Shown: positions 7,351-14,085 of the stretch, in pieces
How positions within the stretch are numbered: the stretch's first letter is position 1
How the letters are laid out: the number at the start of each line of letters is the position of its first letter
Assembly (NCBI GenBank): GCA_038213615.1
Contig: JBBQSV010000019.1
Coordinates: 1 to 14,497, forward strand
Direction of reading: 5' to 3'
From: JBBQSV01 sp038213615
GTDB lineage: Bacteria > Patescibacteriota > Saccharimonadia > Saccharimonadales > OMJO01
DNA: 14,497 nucleotides
Position numbers and translations under genes: made by a program
Notes under the pieces: generated by a model
The model's database searches: none
What the model was told of the DNA's origin: nothing
What the model saw: the letters and a program-made list of their open reading frames with translations, nothing else

Positions 7351-7678
7351 GCTCTACAAACTCAAAATTATCCTGACCATCTAGGCTAGCCACAGCCAAG
7401 CACACTTCTTTGTCCCATTTGTTTTCAAGCAGCCATAATTCAGCCGCACGCTGCATATGTTTTAACTTAGTAGCAGTTATGTAATCGAGACCTGTGCCCT
7501 GCCGATCGGTTTGGCGATATTTAACCTCGATAAAATATAAACATCCTGCCTTTTCGGCCACTACGTCGATCTCGGCAACTGGGGTCTTCCAGTTTAGCTC
7601 TCGTATTTTGAAGCCCTGCTGTTTTAGATAATCAGCTGCCCTAACTTCGGCCGCATGCCCAGTTTGATAATTAGTCAC
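7343..7678 (-). CDS. yraN: YraN family (UPF0102) endonuclease-like protein
   Basis: This is a small 111-residue protein of the YraN family, which has a restriction-endonuclease-like fold and a poorly defined role. The family pattern is visible: TGHAAEVRAADYLKQQG at the N-terminus, then AEIDVVAE (E36, D38) and FIEVKYR (E51, K53), corresponding to the E-x-D...E-x-K nuclease core. The start is GTG at 7676-7678, 13 bp after the transglycosylase stop, so the two genes probably share a transcript. The last 8 bp overlap the end of the convergent aminopeptidase, leaving no room for a terminator between them. Confidence 0.85.
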   Translation of the reverse strand: MTNYQTGHAAEVRAADYLKQQGFKIRELNWKTPVAEIDVVAEKAGCLYFIEVKYRQTDRQGTGLDYITATKLKHMQRAAELWLLENKWDKEVCLAVASLDGQDNFEFVELS

Positions 7679-7691
7679 GTCAGGTACCCGC

Positions 7692-8891
7692 TTAGATTCG
7701 CCAGTCTAGGTTGCGTCTTGTCTGCGAAAATAGCCCGTATCCACCAATATTAATCCATATGCGAAGCCCTGGTGTGGCCGGGGTCTTATAGGCTGGAACT
7801 TTATGGTTTATATAGGCATTGTAGTTATTGTGAACTTGTTGACCCCAGGTTCCATCAGGGGTGTTAGTATCAGGGTTAATGCCCGGTTTGGGGTGCGACA
7901 GCAGACTATCAGACAAGGCATAATCACCAACTGTAGGTATACGTTTTAGCTCACCATAGGCATAGGCACGAGCATTGGCTGTTTGCGACTGCATAGCTCG
8001 TAGTATATCGGCGTCCGAGTAGCCATGCTCTTTTAGCCTAGAAGCAACTTCAATATCCAATACCAAGCGACTAACATGATCGACGTAAAGCTGAGATTCT
8101 AATGGCATTTTAGAAAATGGCTTGCCGGATTCACCGCCACCGTTATAGTTAGCGGCAGCACGGCCATAAATAGACATCGAGTGCGGGTTTAGGCTTGGTT
8201 GATCACTTCGCGCCTGATCAATGCACTCAGCAAAAAATTGAGCCCCAGCACGTAGACTTGCAACTGGATTATTGAATGCCTTCTTATACTCATCTAATCT
8301 TACTCTGCTATGACCACCCTCTAGCGCCAATTTGTAATCATCATAACTAGCTTTCTTGGGTAGATAATCCATAACTACGAAGCGTTGTAAATGAAATTGT
8401 GGGACAACCTGCACTAAGCCATAGGCATCTGCGCCAGAATGGGCATTTATTACTCCGCATGACTCTATTGTAGCCAAAGATGCTAATACATTAACTGGTA
8501 TAGCAAACTCCTGAGCGGCCCTAGTTATATCTTCCTTAAATCTTTGTATCGATGGTGGGAATATTGGTAGCAAAGCTTTTTCTTTATGGAATCTACCGGA
8601 TGATCCCACTGCTTCTGCTGTGGCGCTTGGAATTATGTAATAAGCTCGGTCCGTAAGTTTTAGCTCACGTACAATCGACTCGTGATCATTCCATAGTCCA
8701 AAAGTTTCCTTGTGATGAGCTGAGCCATCTTCAGATTCTGGACCATGATGTGCCTCACCACCCGAACATGCTGAAAGTAATGATACGAAAGCTAGGCCTA
8801 GCGCAGCCCGCCCCGAACCTATTAAAAAGGTACGCCTATCTAATTCTGGTGCTGCAAGTTCGTCAACTGGGGACACATCAAACTCTGTCAT
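7692..8891 (-). CDS. Tat-type lipoprotein with SLT (GH23) lytic transglycosylase domain
   Basis: This is predicted to cleave the MurNAc-GlcNAc bond of peptidoglycan outside the membrane. Residues 18-24 (DRRTFLI) form a twin-arginine motif, followed by a hydrophobic stretch and the lipobox LSAC with C42 as the lipidated cysteine, so it should be a Tat-exported lipoprotein. The SLT domain shows the catalytic Glu at E143 (ATIESCG), AYGLVQVVP as the G-L-x-Q motif, and AAANYNGG as the AYNAG-like motif. The C-terminal 110 residues are not recognised. It has 399 residues, and its strong promoter lies 6 bp before the ATG. It may remodel its own wall or act on a host cell wall; the sequence cannot say which. 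Confidence 0.85.
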   Translation of the reverse strand: MTEFDVSPVDELAAPELDRRTFLIGSGRAALGLAFVSLLSACSGGEAHHGPESEDGSAHHKETFGLWNDHESIVRELKLTDRAYYIIPSATAEAVGSSGRFHKEKALLPIFPPSIQRFKEDITRAAQEFAIPVNVLASLATIESCGVINAHSGADAYGLVQVVPQFHLQRFVVMDYLPKKASYDDYKLALEGGHSRVRLDEYKKAFNNPVASLRAGAQFFAECIDQARSDQPSLNPHSMSIYGRAAANYNGGGESGKPFSKMPLESQLYVDHVSRLVLDIEVASRLKEHGYSDADILRAMQSQTANARAYAYGELKRIPTVGDYALSDSLLSHPKPGINPDTNTPDGTWGQQVHNNYNAYINHKVPAYKTPATPGLRIWINIGGYGLFSQTRRNLDWRI

Positions 8892-8897
8892 ACACTT

Positions 8898-8926
8898 ATT
8901 CTACAAGCTTTTAGTGTTTGAGTCAA
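8898..8926 (-). promoter_or_regulatory. Promoter of the transglycosylase gene (leaderless start)
   Basis: The minus strand has -35 TTGACT (8921-8926), a 17-bp spacer and -10 TAGAAT (8898-8903), followed by 6 bp and the ATG at 8891. With near-consensus boxes and correct spacing, the mRNA should start at or within 1-2 nt of the start codon. This is the best support for leaderless initiation in the window. Confidence 0.75.
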
Positions 8927-8963
8927 TGATCTTGCTGAGTTATCCGGTTACGACTAATAACGA

Positions 8964-9491
8964 CTAACCTTTTATTGTTTCTTCGTGGGCAGCCAGAGCA
9001 GCGTCGGCTTTGGCGTCTTCTTTTGCCTTAACTACGGATTCTTCGGCGGCTTTGGCCTCGGCCTCGCCAGCCAGTTTTTCTTTTAGTTCGGCTTCTTCTT
9101 TTTCGGCTACGGCATCGTGTACGGTGTTGACTGAATCACTATCAAAGTTTACTCCGGCCAAACGAGTTGATTTACCAGTAAGTTTACGCATGTAGCTTAG
9201 GTAGTTACGGCGCACTTTGCTACGCTTGGTGACTTCTACTTTAAGCACAAGTGGACTGTGTAGTAAAAAGCTTTTTTCTACACCAATGCCACTAGCTAAA
9301 CGACGAACGGTAATACGACTTAGGTGGCCACCTTTGTTGTCGGTACGAATAACCAAGCCCTGAAAGATCTGGACACGCTCTTTGCTGCCTTCGCGGATCT
9401 TTTGGTGCACTTTAACAGTGTCACCAGAACGCACGTCCACAACTTGGCGCTTTTGGTACTTGGCATTAATTTGTTCTACAACAGATGGCAT
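8964..9491 (-). CDS. rplS: 50S ribosomal protein L19 with C-terminal extension
   Basis: This is a structural protein of the large subunit at the 30S-50S interface. Residues 1-115 match L19 well: VVEQINAKYQKRQVVDVRSGDTVKVHQ at the start, RVQIFQGLVI, then TVRRLASGIGVEKSFLLHSPLV and KVRRNYLSYMRKLTGKSTRL at the end of the core. About 60 further residues form a charged Ala/Glu/Lys tail absent from typical L19 (about 115 residues), probably helical or disordered. The gene stands apart from its common partners rpsP, rimM and trmD, none of which is in the window. No Shine-Dalgarno site precedes the ATG. Confidence 0.95.
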   Translation of the reverse strand: MPSVVEQINAKYQKRQVVDVRSGDTVKVHQKIREGSKERVQIFQGLVIRTDNKGGHLSRITVRRLASGIGVEKSFLLHSPLVLKVEVTKRSKVRRNYLSYMRKLTGKSTRLAGVNFDSDSVNTVHDAVAEKEEAELKEKLAGEAEAKAAEESVVKAKEDAKADAALAAHEETIKG

Positions 9492-9519
9492 AACTAGACT
9501 AATTTACACTAAATTTGGT

Positions 9520-9528
9520 ATTTTAACA
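9520..9528 (-). promoter_or_regulatory. Probable rplS promoter (extended -10)
   Basis: TGT-TAAAAT on the minus strand (hexamer 9520-9525) lies 28 bp before the ATG. A second, nearer candidate is TAAATT at 9501-9506, 9 bp before the ATG. No -35 was recognised for either, so a short-leader and a nearly leaderless transcript are both possible. Confidence 0.4.
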
Positions 9529-9545
9529 AGCCTTCCATCTAATCC

Positions 9546-10379
9546 TTACTTCTTTGTACGAACAAATCGACTCGTAGAAGCCCGCGCTATCGATACGACG
9601 GCCCTGTCAGCTCGATAGATACTAAATACCGACCAGTTAAAGTCACTGGGTTTCTGCTCGCCATTTCGGACTCGATACAGATGAGTCAACCGTCGTGGCA
9701 AATGGTAAGTAAAAACCATGGCTGTGAAGGCAAACCGGTGCATCGAATAAAGCTCATCAAGTTCTAGGCATCGCACAAATACGCCTCCAGCCAGAAGTAA
9801 TACGCCTCCGGGCTCGTGTGGCATATAGCGATCCATAGCCGCCTGCCTGAAGCCTGATTGAATCGCAGTGTTCAAAGTAGTACCCCATCCTTTGGCATCT
9901 GCCAGACCTCGTTCGTATTTATGCTCACGATCTCTGATCTCATGTTGCATGGCTTGGCGATCCAGATAAAGTGCCAACCGCCCAGCTTTGTAGATTTGCG
10001 GAGTATGATAATCGTCTTCTTCCCATTCCCGTGGAGTACCATCGATAAAAGTATGTAACGGGTGGTCAGCATCGTCATAAACACACGTAGCAAGTTGTCT
10101 TTTGGGTACCTTTATGGCACCACTTAGCGTAGCCGCACCCCCCTGGTTCCCACCAATATTCATGTGATCCATAGTCGCGCCAGCATCACCGCCATCATGT
10201 GTGACAAGATATAATTGCTTAGCACCTGCCAACCTACAAAGACTTGCTAAACGGGTAACGTTAAGCTCGATCCGCTCCAGGTCGACCCCAACCGGTAGGG
10301 CCATATGTGAGACCACATCCTGACCAGACCGTTCGTAAATCGCTTCTGGATCGGACAGTGGCAAATACATGTTTGACAT
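9546..10379 (-). CDS. Conserved-looking hypothetical protein, 277 residues
   Basis: I do not recognise this protein. It is soluble-looking, with no signal peptide or membrane segment, moderately charged and well composed, and has an ATG start and TAA stop, so it is very probably a real gene. Visible features are a Gly-rich stretch (THDGGDAGATMDHMNIGGNQGG, about residues 60-82), several His and Asp residues, and an EHKYERGLADAKGWG segment. None matches a motif I can name. It lies 54 bp upstream of rplS on the same strand and 90 bp from the divergent malic enzyme. A TATAGT box sits 9 bp before the ATG. A second ATG three codons in (MYLPL) is an alternative start. Confidence 0.7.
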   Translation of the reverse strand: MSNMYLPLSDPEAIYERSGQDVVSHMALPVGVDLERIELNVTRLASLCRLAGAKQLYLVTHDGGDAGATMDHMNIGGNQGGAATLSGAIKVPKRQLATCVYDDADHPLHTFIDGTPREWEEDDYHTPQIYKAGRLALYLDRQAMQHEIRDREHKYERGLADAKGWGTTLNTAIQSGFRQAAMDRYMPHEPGGVLLLAGGVFVRCLELDELYSMHRFAFTAMVFTYHLPRRLTHLYRVRNGEQKPSDFNWSVFSIYRADRAVVSIARASTSRFVRTKK

Positions 10380-10388
10380 GCTATAAAA

Positions 10389-10415
10389 ACTATAGTCCTA
10401 CATCACTAAAGTCAA
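10389..10415 (-). promoter_or_regulatory. Promoter of the 277-residue hypothetical gene
   Basis: The minus strand has TTGACT (10410-10415), a short 15-bp spacer and TATAGT (10389-10394), then 9 bp to the ATG. The spacer is shorter than ideal. The leader would be only a few nt and there is no Shine-Dalgarno site. Confidence 0.45.
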
Positions 10416-10456
10416 GCCGTTGTGATAATAAAATGTGCCCAAAAGCTAAAACAGCT

Positions 10457-10462
10457 TACAAT
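10457..10462 (+). promoter_or_regulatory. -10 box of the malic enzyme gene (leaderless start)
   Basis: TACAAT lies 7 bp before the ATG at 10470, so transcription should begin at the start codon. No -35 is clear. It supports ATG 10470 over the in-frame GTG at 10422. Confidence 0.5.
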
Positions 10463-10469
10463 ACGAACT

Positions 10470-11603
10470 ATGGATATCTACGAATTATCGAAAAAACTGC
10501 ACCGCGAACATAAAGGCAAAATCAGCACTGTGGCCCGCGACAAATTGGACACTACTGAAAAGCTAAGCGCCTACTACACACCTGGTATGGGAGGCATCGC
10601 CATAGAAGCAGCCAAGGGGCGAGAAGCCCTAAAACCCTACTCTTGGATAAACAACAACCTGGCGGTAGCCAGTGATGGTTCGGCCGTGCTAGGCCTGGGT
10701 GATATCGGCCCATTTGGGGCTATGCCAGTCATGGAAGGCAAAGCCATGATGTTCAAGGAATTTGCCGGTATCGATGCCGTGCCGATAGTCCTAGACGTAC
10801 ACACTGCAGACGAGATCGTGGCGGCCGTAAAGGCCATCGCCCCAAGCTTTGGCGCCATCAATCTAGAAGATATCGCTGCCCCCAAATGTTTCGAGATCGA
10901 GGATCGGCTAAAAGCCGATCTAGACATCCCCCTAATGCATGACGACCAACACGCCACAGCCATCATAGTGTTGGCCGGCCTACTAAACGCCATGAAGGTG
11001 ACAGGACGCAAACTAGAGGATGCCAAAATCGTGGTGGTCGGCGCCGGCGCGGCAGGCACAGGTATCATCAAGCTACTACACCACTACGCCAACCCCAGGA
11101 TCTTTGCAGTAGATAGTAAGGGCGTCATCAGCGCCAACCGCAAGGACCTTAACCCTGAGAAAAAGACCTTACTCAAATACTCTAACCTGTCTGGCATTGA
11201 TGGTTCGTTAGCCGAAATAATGGAAGGCGCTGATACGTTTATTGGAGTCTCCGGCCCAAACATAGTGACCAAAGAAATGGTCGAGTCTATGGATAAAAAC
11301 CCGATCATTTTTGCCATGGCTAACCCGACGCCAGAGATTATGCCAGAAGATGCCAAAGCAGCGGGCGCCGCTGTAGTAGCCACTGGGCGCAGCGACTACC
11401 CCAACCAGATCAACAACGCCCTGGTATTCCCAGGATTATTTCGTGGGGCACTAGATAACGGCGTAAAACACATCACCGATAAGCACAAGATTGCTGCCGC
11501 CAAAGCCATAGCCGGCATGGTAAAGAACCCAACTGCCGAAGAAATCATTCCTAGCATTCTAAACAAGCAGTTAGTGCCAACAATTGCCAAAGTGATAACT
11601 TAG
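10470..11603 (+). CDS. Malic enzyme, short NAD-type
   Basis: This enzyme catalyses oxidative decarboxylation of malate to pyruvate with reduction of NAD(P). It has 377 residues in two domains. The catalytic domain (about 1-160) has SAYYTPGMGGIA with the conserved Tyr, EGKAMMFKEFAGIDAVPI with the catalytic Lys, and NLEDI plus HDDQHATA for the metal. The Rossmann domain begins at VVVGAGAAG (G191) and contains the signature ANPTPEI. The Asp after the second strand (FAVDSKG) suggests NAD rather than NADP, which is inference. There is no C-terminal phosphotransacetylase-like domain, so this is the short bacterial form. I chose ATG 10470 because the family starts there (MDIYELS) and a -10 box sits 7 bp before it. 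Malic enzyme with little surrounding TCA cycle is, as I recall, common in Saccharibacteria. Confidence 0.93.
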   Translation: MDIYELSKKLHREHKGKISTVARDKLDTTEKLSAYYTPGMGGIAIEAAKGREALKPYSWINNNLAVASDGSAVLGLGDIGPFGAMPVMEGKAMMFKEFAGIDAVPIVLDVHTADEIVAAVKAIAPSFGAINLEDIAAPKCFEIEDRLKADLDIPLMHDDQHATAIIVLAGLLNAMKVTGRKLEDAKIVVVGAGAAGTGIIKLLHHYANPRIFAVDSKGVISANRKDLNPEKKTLLKYSNLSGIDGSLAEIMEGADTFIGVSGPNIVTKEMVESMDKNPIIFAMANPTPEIMPEDAKAAGAAVVATGRSDYPNQINNALVFPGLFRGALDNGVKHITDKHKIAAAKAIAGMVKNPTAEEIIPSILNKQLVPTIAKVIT

Positions 11604-11616
11604 CCGGCAGACGGCT
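11602..11616. terminator. Weak hairpin between convergent malic enzyme and whiB
   Basis: AGCCG-GCAGA-CGGCT forms a 5-bp stem that overlaps the malic enzyme stop codon and reads the same way on either strand. Neither side has a proper T tract. It may slow or end transcription in both directions, but this is tentative. Confidence 0.3.
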
Positions 11617-11625
11617 GGACTTATC

Positions 11626-11877
11626 TTAGTGATATGATGCCCTGAGCTCGGCCTCAGTCCTGCCACCCCAAACGCCGTGCTTCTCGCCAGTTTCTAGCGC
11701 AAACTCCAGACATTCAGCCTCTAGTGGGCAGTCATGACACACAGCGACAGCCGCGAGCTCTCTTGCTAGCTTTTGGGTAGGCATTTCGCCCGATTGACCA
11801 TAGAAAAGGTCGGTGAGGCCATGACAGGCCGCTTCTTCTTTCCACCTTGGGTCTTTGCTCGCTTCGTAAGTTGCCAT
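11626..11877 (-). CDS. WhiB-like Fe-S transcription factor
   Basis: This 83-residue protein has the complete WhiB signature. Four cysteines, C18, C47, C50 and C56, are spaced C-x28-C-x2-C-x5-C, as needed for a [4Fe-4S] cluster, and GVWGG at 68-72 is the turn that contacts the primary sigma factor in characterised family members. The C-terminus after GVWGG is short (RTEAELRASYH) and lacks a strongly basic DNA-binding tail. WhiB proteins are classically limited to Actinobacteria and their phages, where they sense redox or nitric oxide and modulate sigma-dependent transcription. The gene starts 12 bp after the pilus ATPase stop and may be co-transcribed, although a weak -10-like TAATAT or TATTTA lies in the gap. 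The target is unknown. Confidence 0.88.
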   Translation of the reverse strand: MATYEASKDPRWKEEAACHGLTDLFYGQSGEMPTQKLARELAAVAVCHDCPLEAECLEFALETGEKHGVWGGRTEAELRASYH

Positions 11878-11889
11878 ACTTTATAAATA

Positions 11890-13494
11890 TTAACCTACAA
11901 CCCGGAAGACTTCGTCTAGGGTAGTTAAGCCCTGACAAGCTTTGAGCACACCGTCTTGTAGCATGGTTGTCATACCGCTTTTGATAGCTGATGCTTCGAT
12001 ATCTTGCGACGACAGCACGCCGGTAGGATGCTCTAGTAGATTTCTGATCTGATCAGTCATTATAAATTGTTCACGGATGGCCATCTGCCCGCTAAAGCCG
12101 TAAGGGTTCTGTTCTGACTTGCCAGGGCCATAGAACCTGATCTGGGTCAGATCTGGCTTGGGCATGTCTGTTGGCAAAGTATCCAAGACAGCCTGCACAC
12201 GGGCCAATGTAGGCTTGCCAACTTCTACCGGCTGCTTGGTAGCCTCATCCAGCCGCCGAATCAGGCGCTGGGCCATAACTAGCCGAATAGCCGATACAAA
12301 CAGAGGGTTTGACCCAATTACGTCCATCAGCCTGGTTAGGGCAGCCGATGCCGACCCGGCGTGAAACGTAGATAACACCAGATGCCCAGTTAGCGCGGCC
12401 TGCAAGGCCGTTTTGGCGGTATCGTTATCGCGAATCTCGCCGACCATGATAATGTCTGGGTCCAAGCGCAATATGGCTCGCAAGCGATTGGCAAAGTTGG
12501 TTTGTTCGGAATTGGCTGAGGTAACAGATATCTGGGTGATACCGGCAAATTGGTACTCCACCGGGTCCTCGACTGTGACAATTTTGCGCTCCACGTTATT
12601 AAGGCTATTTAGCATGGAGTAAAGAGTAGTGGTTTTACCCGAACCAGTAGGGCCCACTACCAGCACCAGACCGGAAGGATGAGCAATAATATCATCTACA
12701 ATCTTGCGTTCCTGTACCGACAAACCTAGACGATCTAGGTTGTAGTTGGCCTGATCCATGTTGAATAGACGCATTACCACATCCAGACCATTGGTGGTCG
12801 GCACTGTTTCTAAACGCACGTTCACGTCCACCTGGCGACCATCTGCCAAATTTAGGCGCTGAGCAATGTGGCCTTGTTGCGGTTCGTTGGAAGACGTAGA
12901 AATATTGCCGGCACTTGCCACTGTCGAAACCAGGATTCGATATTTCTGGGGACTCAACTGAGCAATGGGGTGCAAAACACCATCTATCCTAAAACGAATC
13001 CGAACATCATCACGCTCGGTTTCAAAGTGGATGTCACTGGCATTTAACAAGTGGGCTTGTTCAACAATATAGGCCAGCATGTCGTCACTGCGCACTTGAT
13101 CTAGGGTAGCCGAAACAGACTTGATCAAGTCGGCATCACCGGCTTTGTTTAAGGCAATGTCTTGATAAACCACCTGCTTTGGCGGGTCATACAACTTCAT
13201 ATAGTCGCGGTAGCCGGCTTCGGAAATCAGGTTAAAACTAATCTGCTGATCCATAAACCGCTGCTTTAGAGCCTCCATGGTCTGTCTAGACGTAGTGTTG
13301 GTAACGCCAAACCGGATACTGTGGGCATCTGCTGCCACGGGGATAACACGCATGTGATACAGGTCAGCTTTAGGCAATAGTTCTAAGAACAACTGTTTTT
13401 GTGGGATTTGCGCAGTGTCTATATAGCCCAAGCCTAAAATCCTAGCCCGGCGCTGGGTCGATAGTTCCTCGTCCTGTCTGGCATTTTGTGACAT
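11890..13494 (-). CDS. pilB: Type IV pilus assembly / type II secretion ATPase (PilB/GspE family)
   Basis: This hexameric cytoplasmic motor powers pilin polymerisation. It has 534 residues from ATG 13494. The N-terminal MshEN/GspE-N domain covers about 1-110 (LGLGYIDTAQIP). The core shows HFETERDDVRIRFRIDGVL, Walker A GPTGSGKT at 281-288, VEDPVEYQF (Asp box), DPDIIMVGEIRD (Walker B) and TGHLVLSTFHAG (His box). The C-terminal region aligns in order with PilB but lacks the usual CxxC...CxxC zinc motif: where cysteines are expected it reads RRLDEATKQP and FYGPGKSEQNPYGFSGQMAIRE. A GTG directly before the ATG is an alternative start. No other pil gene is in the window, so assignment to type IV pili rather than secretion is by family likeness. 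Confidence 0.92.
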   Translation of the reverse strand: MSQNARQDEELSTQRRARILGLGYIDTAQIPQKQLFLELLPKADLYHMRVIPVAADAHSIRFGVTNTTSRQTMEALKQRFMDQQISFNLISEAGYRDYMKLYDPPKQVVYQDIALNKAGDADLIKSVSATLDQVRSDDMLAYIVEQAHLLNASDIHFETERDDVRIRFRIDGVLHPIAQLSPQKYRILVSTVASAGNISTSSNEPQQGHIAQRLNLADGRQVDVNVRLETVPTTNGLDVVMRLFNMDQANYNLDRLGLSVQERKIVDDIIAHPSGLVLVVGPTGSGKTTTLYSMLNSLNNVERKIVTVEDPVEYQFAGITQISVTSANSEQTNFANRLRAILRLDPDIIMVGEIRDNDTAKTALQAALTGHLVLSTFHAGSASAALTRLMDVIGSNPLFVSAIRLVMAQRLIRRLDEATKQPVEVGKPTLARVQAVLDTLPTDMPKPDLTQIRFYGPGKSEQNPYGFSGQMAIREQFIMTDQIRNLLEHPTGVLSSQDIEASAIKSGMTTMLQDGVLKACQGLTTLDEVFRVVG

Positions 13495-13502
13495 CACGCT
13501 AC

Positions 13503-13508
13503 ATTATA
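13503..13508 (-). promoter_or_regulatory. -10 box of the pilus ATPase gene (leaderless start)
   Basis: A consensus TATAAT on the minus strand ends 8 bp before ATG 13494 and 5 bp before the adjacent GTG, so the mRNA would start within the GTGATG start region. No -35 or Shine-Dalgarno site was recognised. Confidence 0.6.
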
Positions 13509-13549
13509 AAGCATTAGCGTCATCTGTGGGTCGATTACTTATAGGCAAA

Positions 13550-13558
13550 TGATAAGAT
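13550..13558 (+). promoter_or_regulatory. Extended -10 promoter of the methyltransferase gene (leaderless start)
   Basis: TGA-TAAGAT (hexamer 13553-13558) lies 6 bp before the ATG at 13565. It is divergent from the pilus ATPase promoter about 45 bp away. No -35 was found. Confidence 0.5.
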
Positions 13559-13564
13559 AGTTGG

Positions 13565-14080
13565 ATGCAGCCCGAAATCCTATTAATAATTCACGACGTA
13601 CGTAGCTGTCACAATGTTGGTTCACTGCTCAGAACCGCCGAGGGGGTGGGGATAAAAAAAGTAATCTTTAGCGGTCTAACCCCCTATCCTATTTTGCCAA
13701 ACGACAGCCGGCTGCCACATATCAGCAATAAATTAGCCAGTCAGATCAGCAAAACGGCTCTGGGGGCCGAGAAACTACTAGAGCTAGAGCATATCGAGGA
13801 TCTTGCTAGCCTGGTCAAGCAGCTGCAAGCCAAAGGCTACCAGTTGGTGGGGCTCGAACAATCCGTTACATCCGTAAGACTAAACAAATTCCAGCCACCG
13901 GCCAAGATAGCACTGGTCGTTGGCAACGAGGTAAATGGCCTATCCGATGCCGATCAAAAACTGATGGATACCATTGTGGAAATACCGATGTTAGGCCAAA
14001 AAGAATCGTTCAATGTAGTGCAGTCGGCTGCCATGGCCCTTTATCACTGTCGATTTTTATCTGAATATGCTATAAAATAA
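13565..14080 (+). CDS. SpoU/TrmH-family RNA 2'-O-ribose methyltransferase
   Basis: This SPOUT-fold enzyme uses S-adenosylmethionine to methylate ribose in tRNA or rRNA. The three family motifs are present in 171 residues: motif 1 SCHNVGSLLRTAEGVGI with N17 and catalytic R23, motif 2 ALVVGNEVNGLS (G120-N121-E122), and motif 3 IPMLGQKESFNVVQSAAMALYH (S148, N150) near the C-terminus, forming the knot. Motif 3 is slightly divergent, SFNVVQ instead of SLNVSV. The protein is a bare catalytic domain without the N-terminal L30e-like substrate domain of RlmB, so the RNA target cannot be assigned. The CAP-domain gene starts 5 bp after its stop. Confidence 0.88.
   Translation: MQPEILLIIHDVRSCHNVGSLLRTAEGVGIKKVIFSGLTPYPILPNDSRLPHISNKLASQISKTALGAEKLLELEHIEDLASLVKQLQAKGYQLVGLEQSVTSVRLNKFQPPAKIALVVGNEVNGLSDADQKLMDTIVEIPMLGQKESFNVVQSAAMALYHCRFLSEYAIK
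14068..14078 (+). promoter_or_regulatory. -10 box of the CAP-domain gene (leaderless start)
   Basis: TGC-TATAAA at 14068-14076, or the overlapping TAAAAT at 14073-14078, lies 9 or 7 bp before the ATG at 14086. The box is inside the last codons of the methyltransferase gene, so the CAP gene can be transcribed alone despite the 5-bp gap. Confidence 0.45.
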
Positions 14081-14085
14081 AGCTT

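Noticed and set aside
8946..8969. GGTTA...TAACC inverted repeat with a doubled CGACTAA after rplS
   Set aside because: The stem is only 5 bp with a 14-nt loop and no T tract, so it is too weak to call a terminator or operator.
10422..10469. GTG start at 10422 for the malic enzyme
   Set aside because: The extra 16 residues do not resemble the family start, while TACAAT lies 7 bp before ATG 10470.
10637..11590. Three minus-strand frames inside the malic enzyme gene
   Set aside because: They are shadows of a strongly conserved + strand enzyme, with no motifs or start signals of their own.
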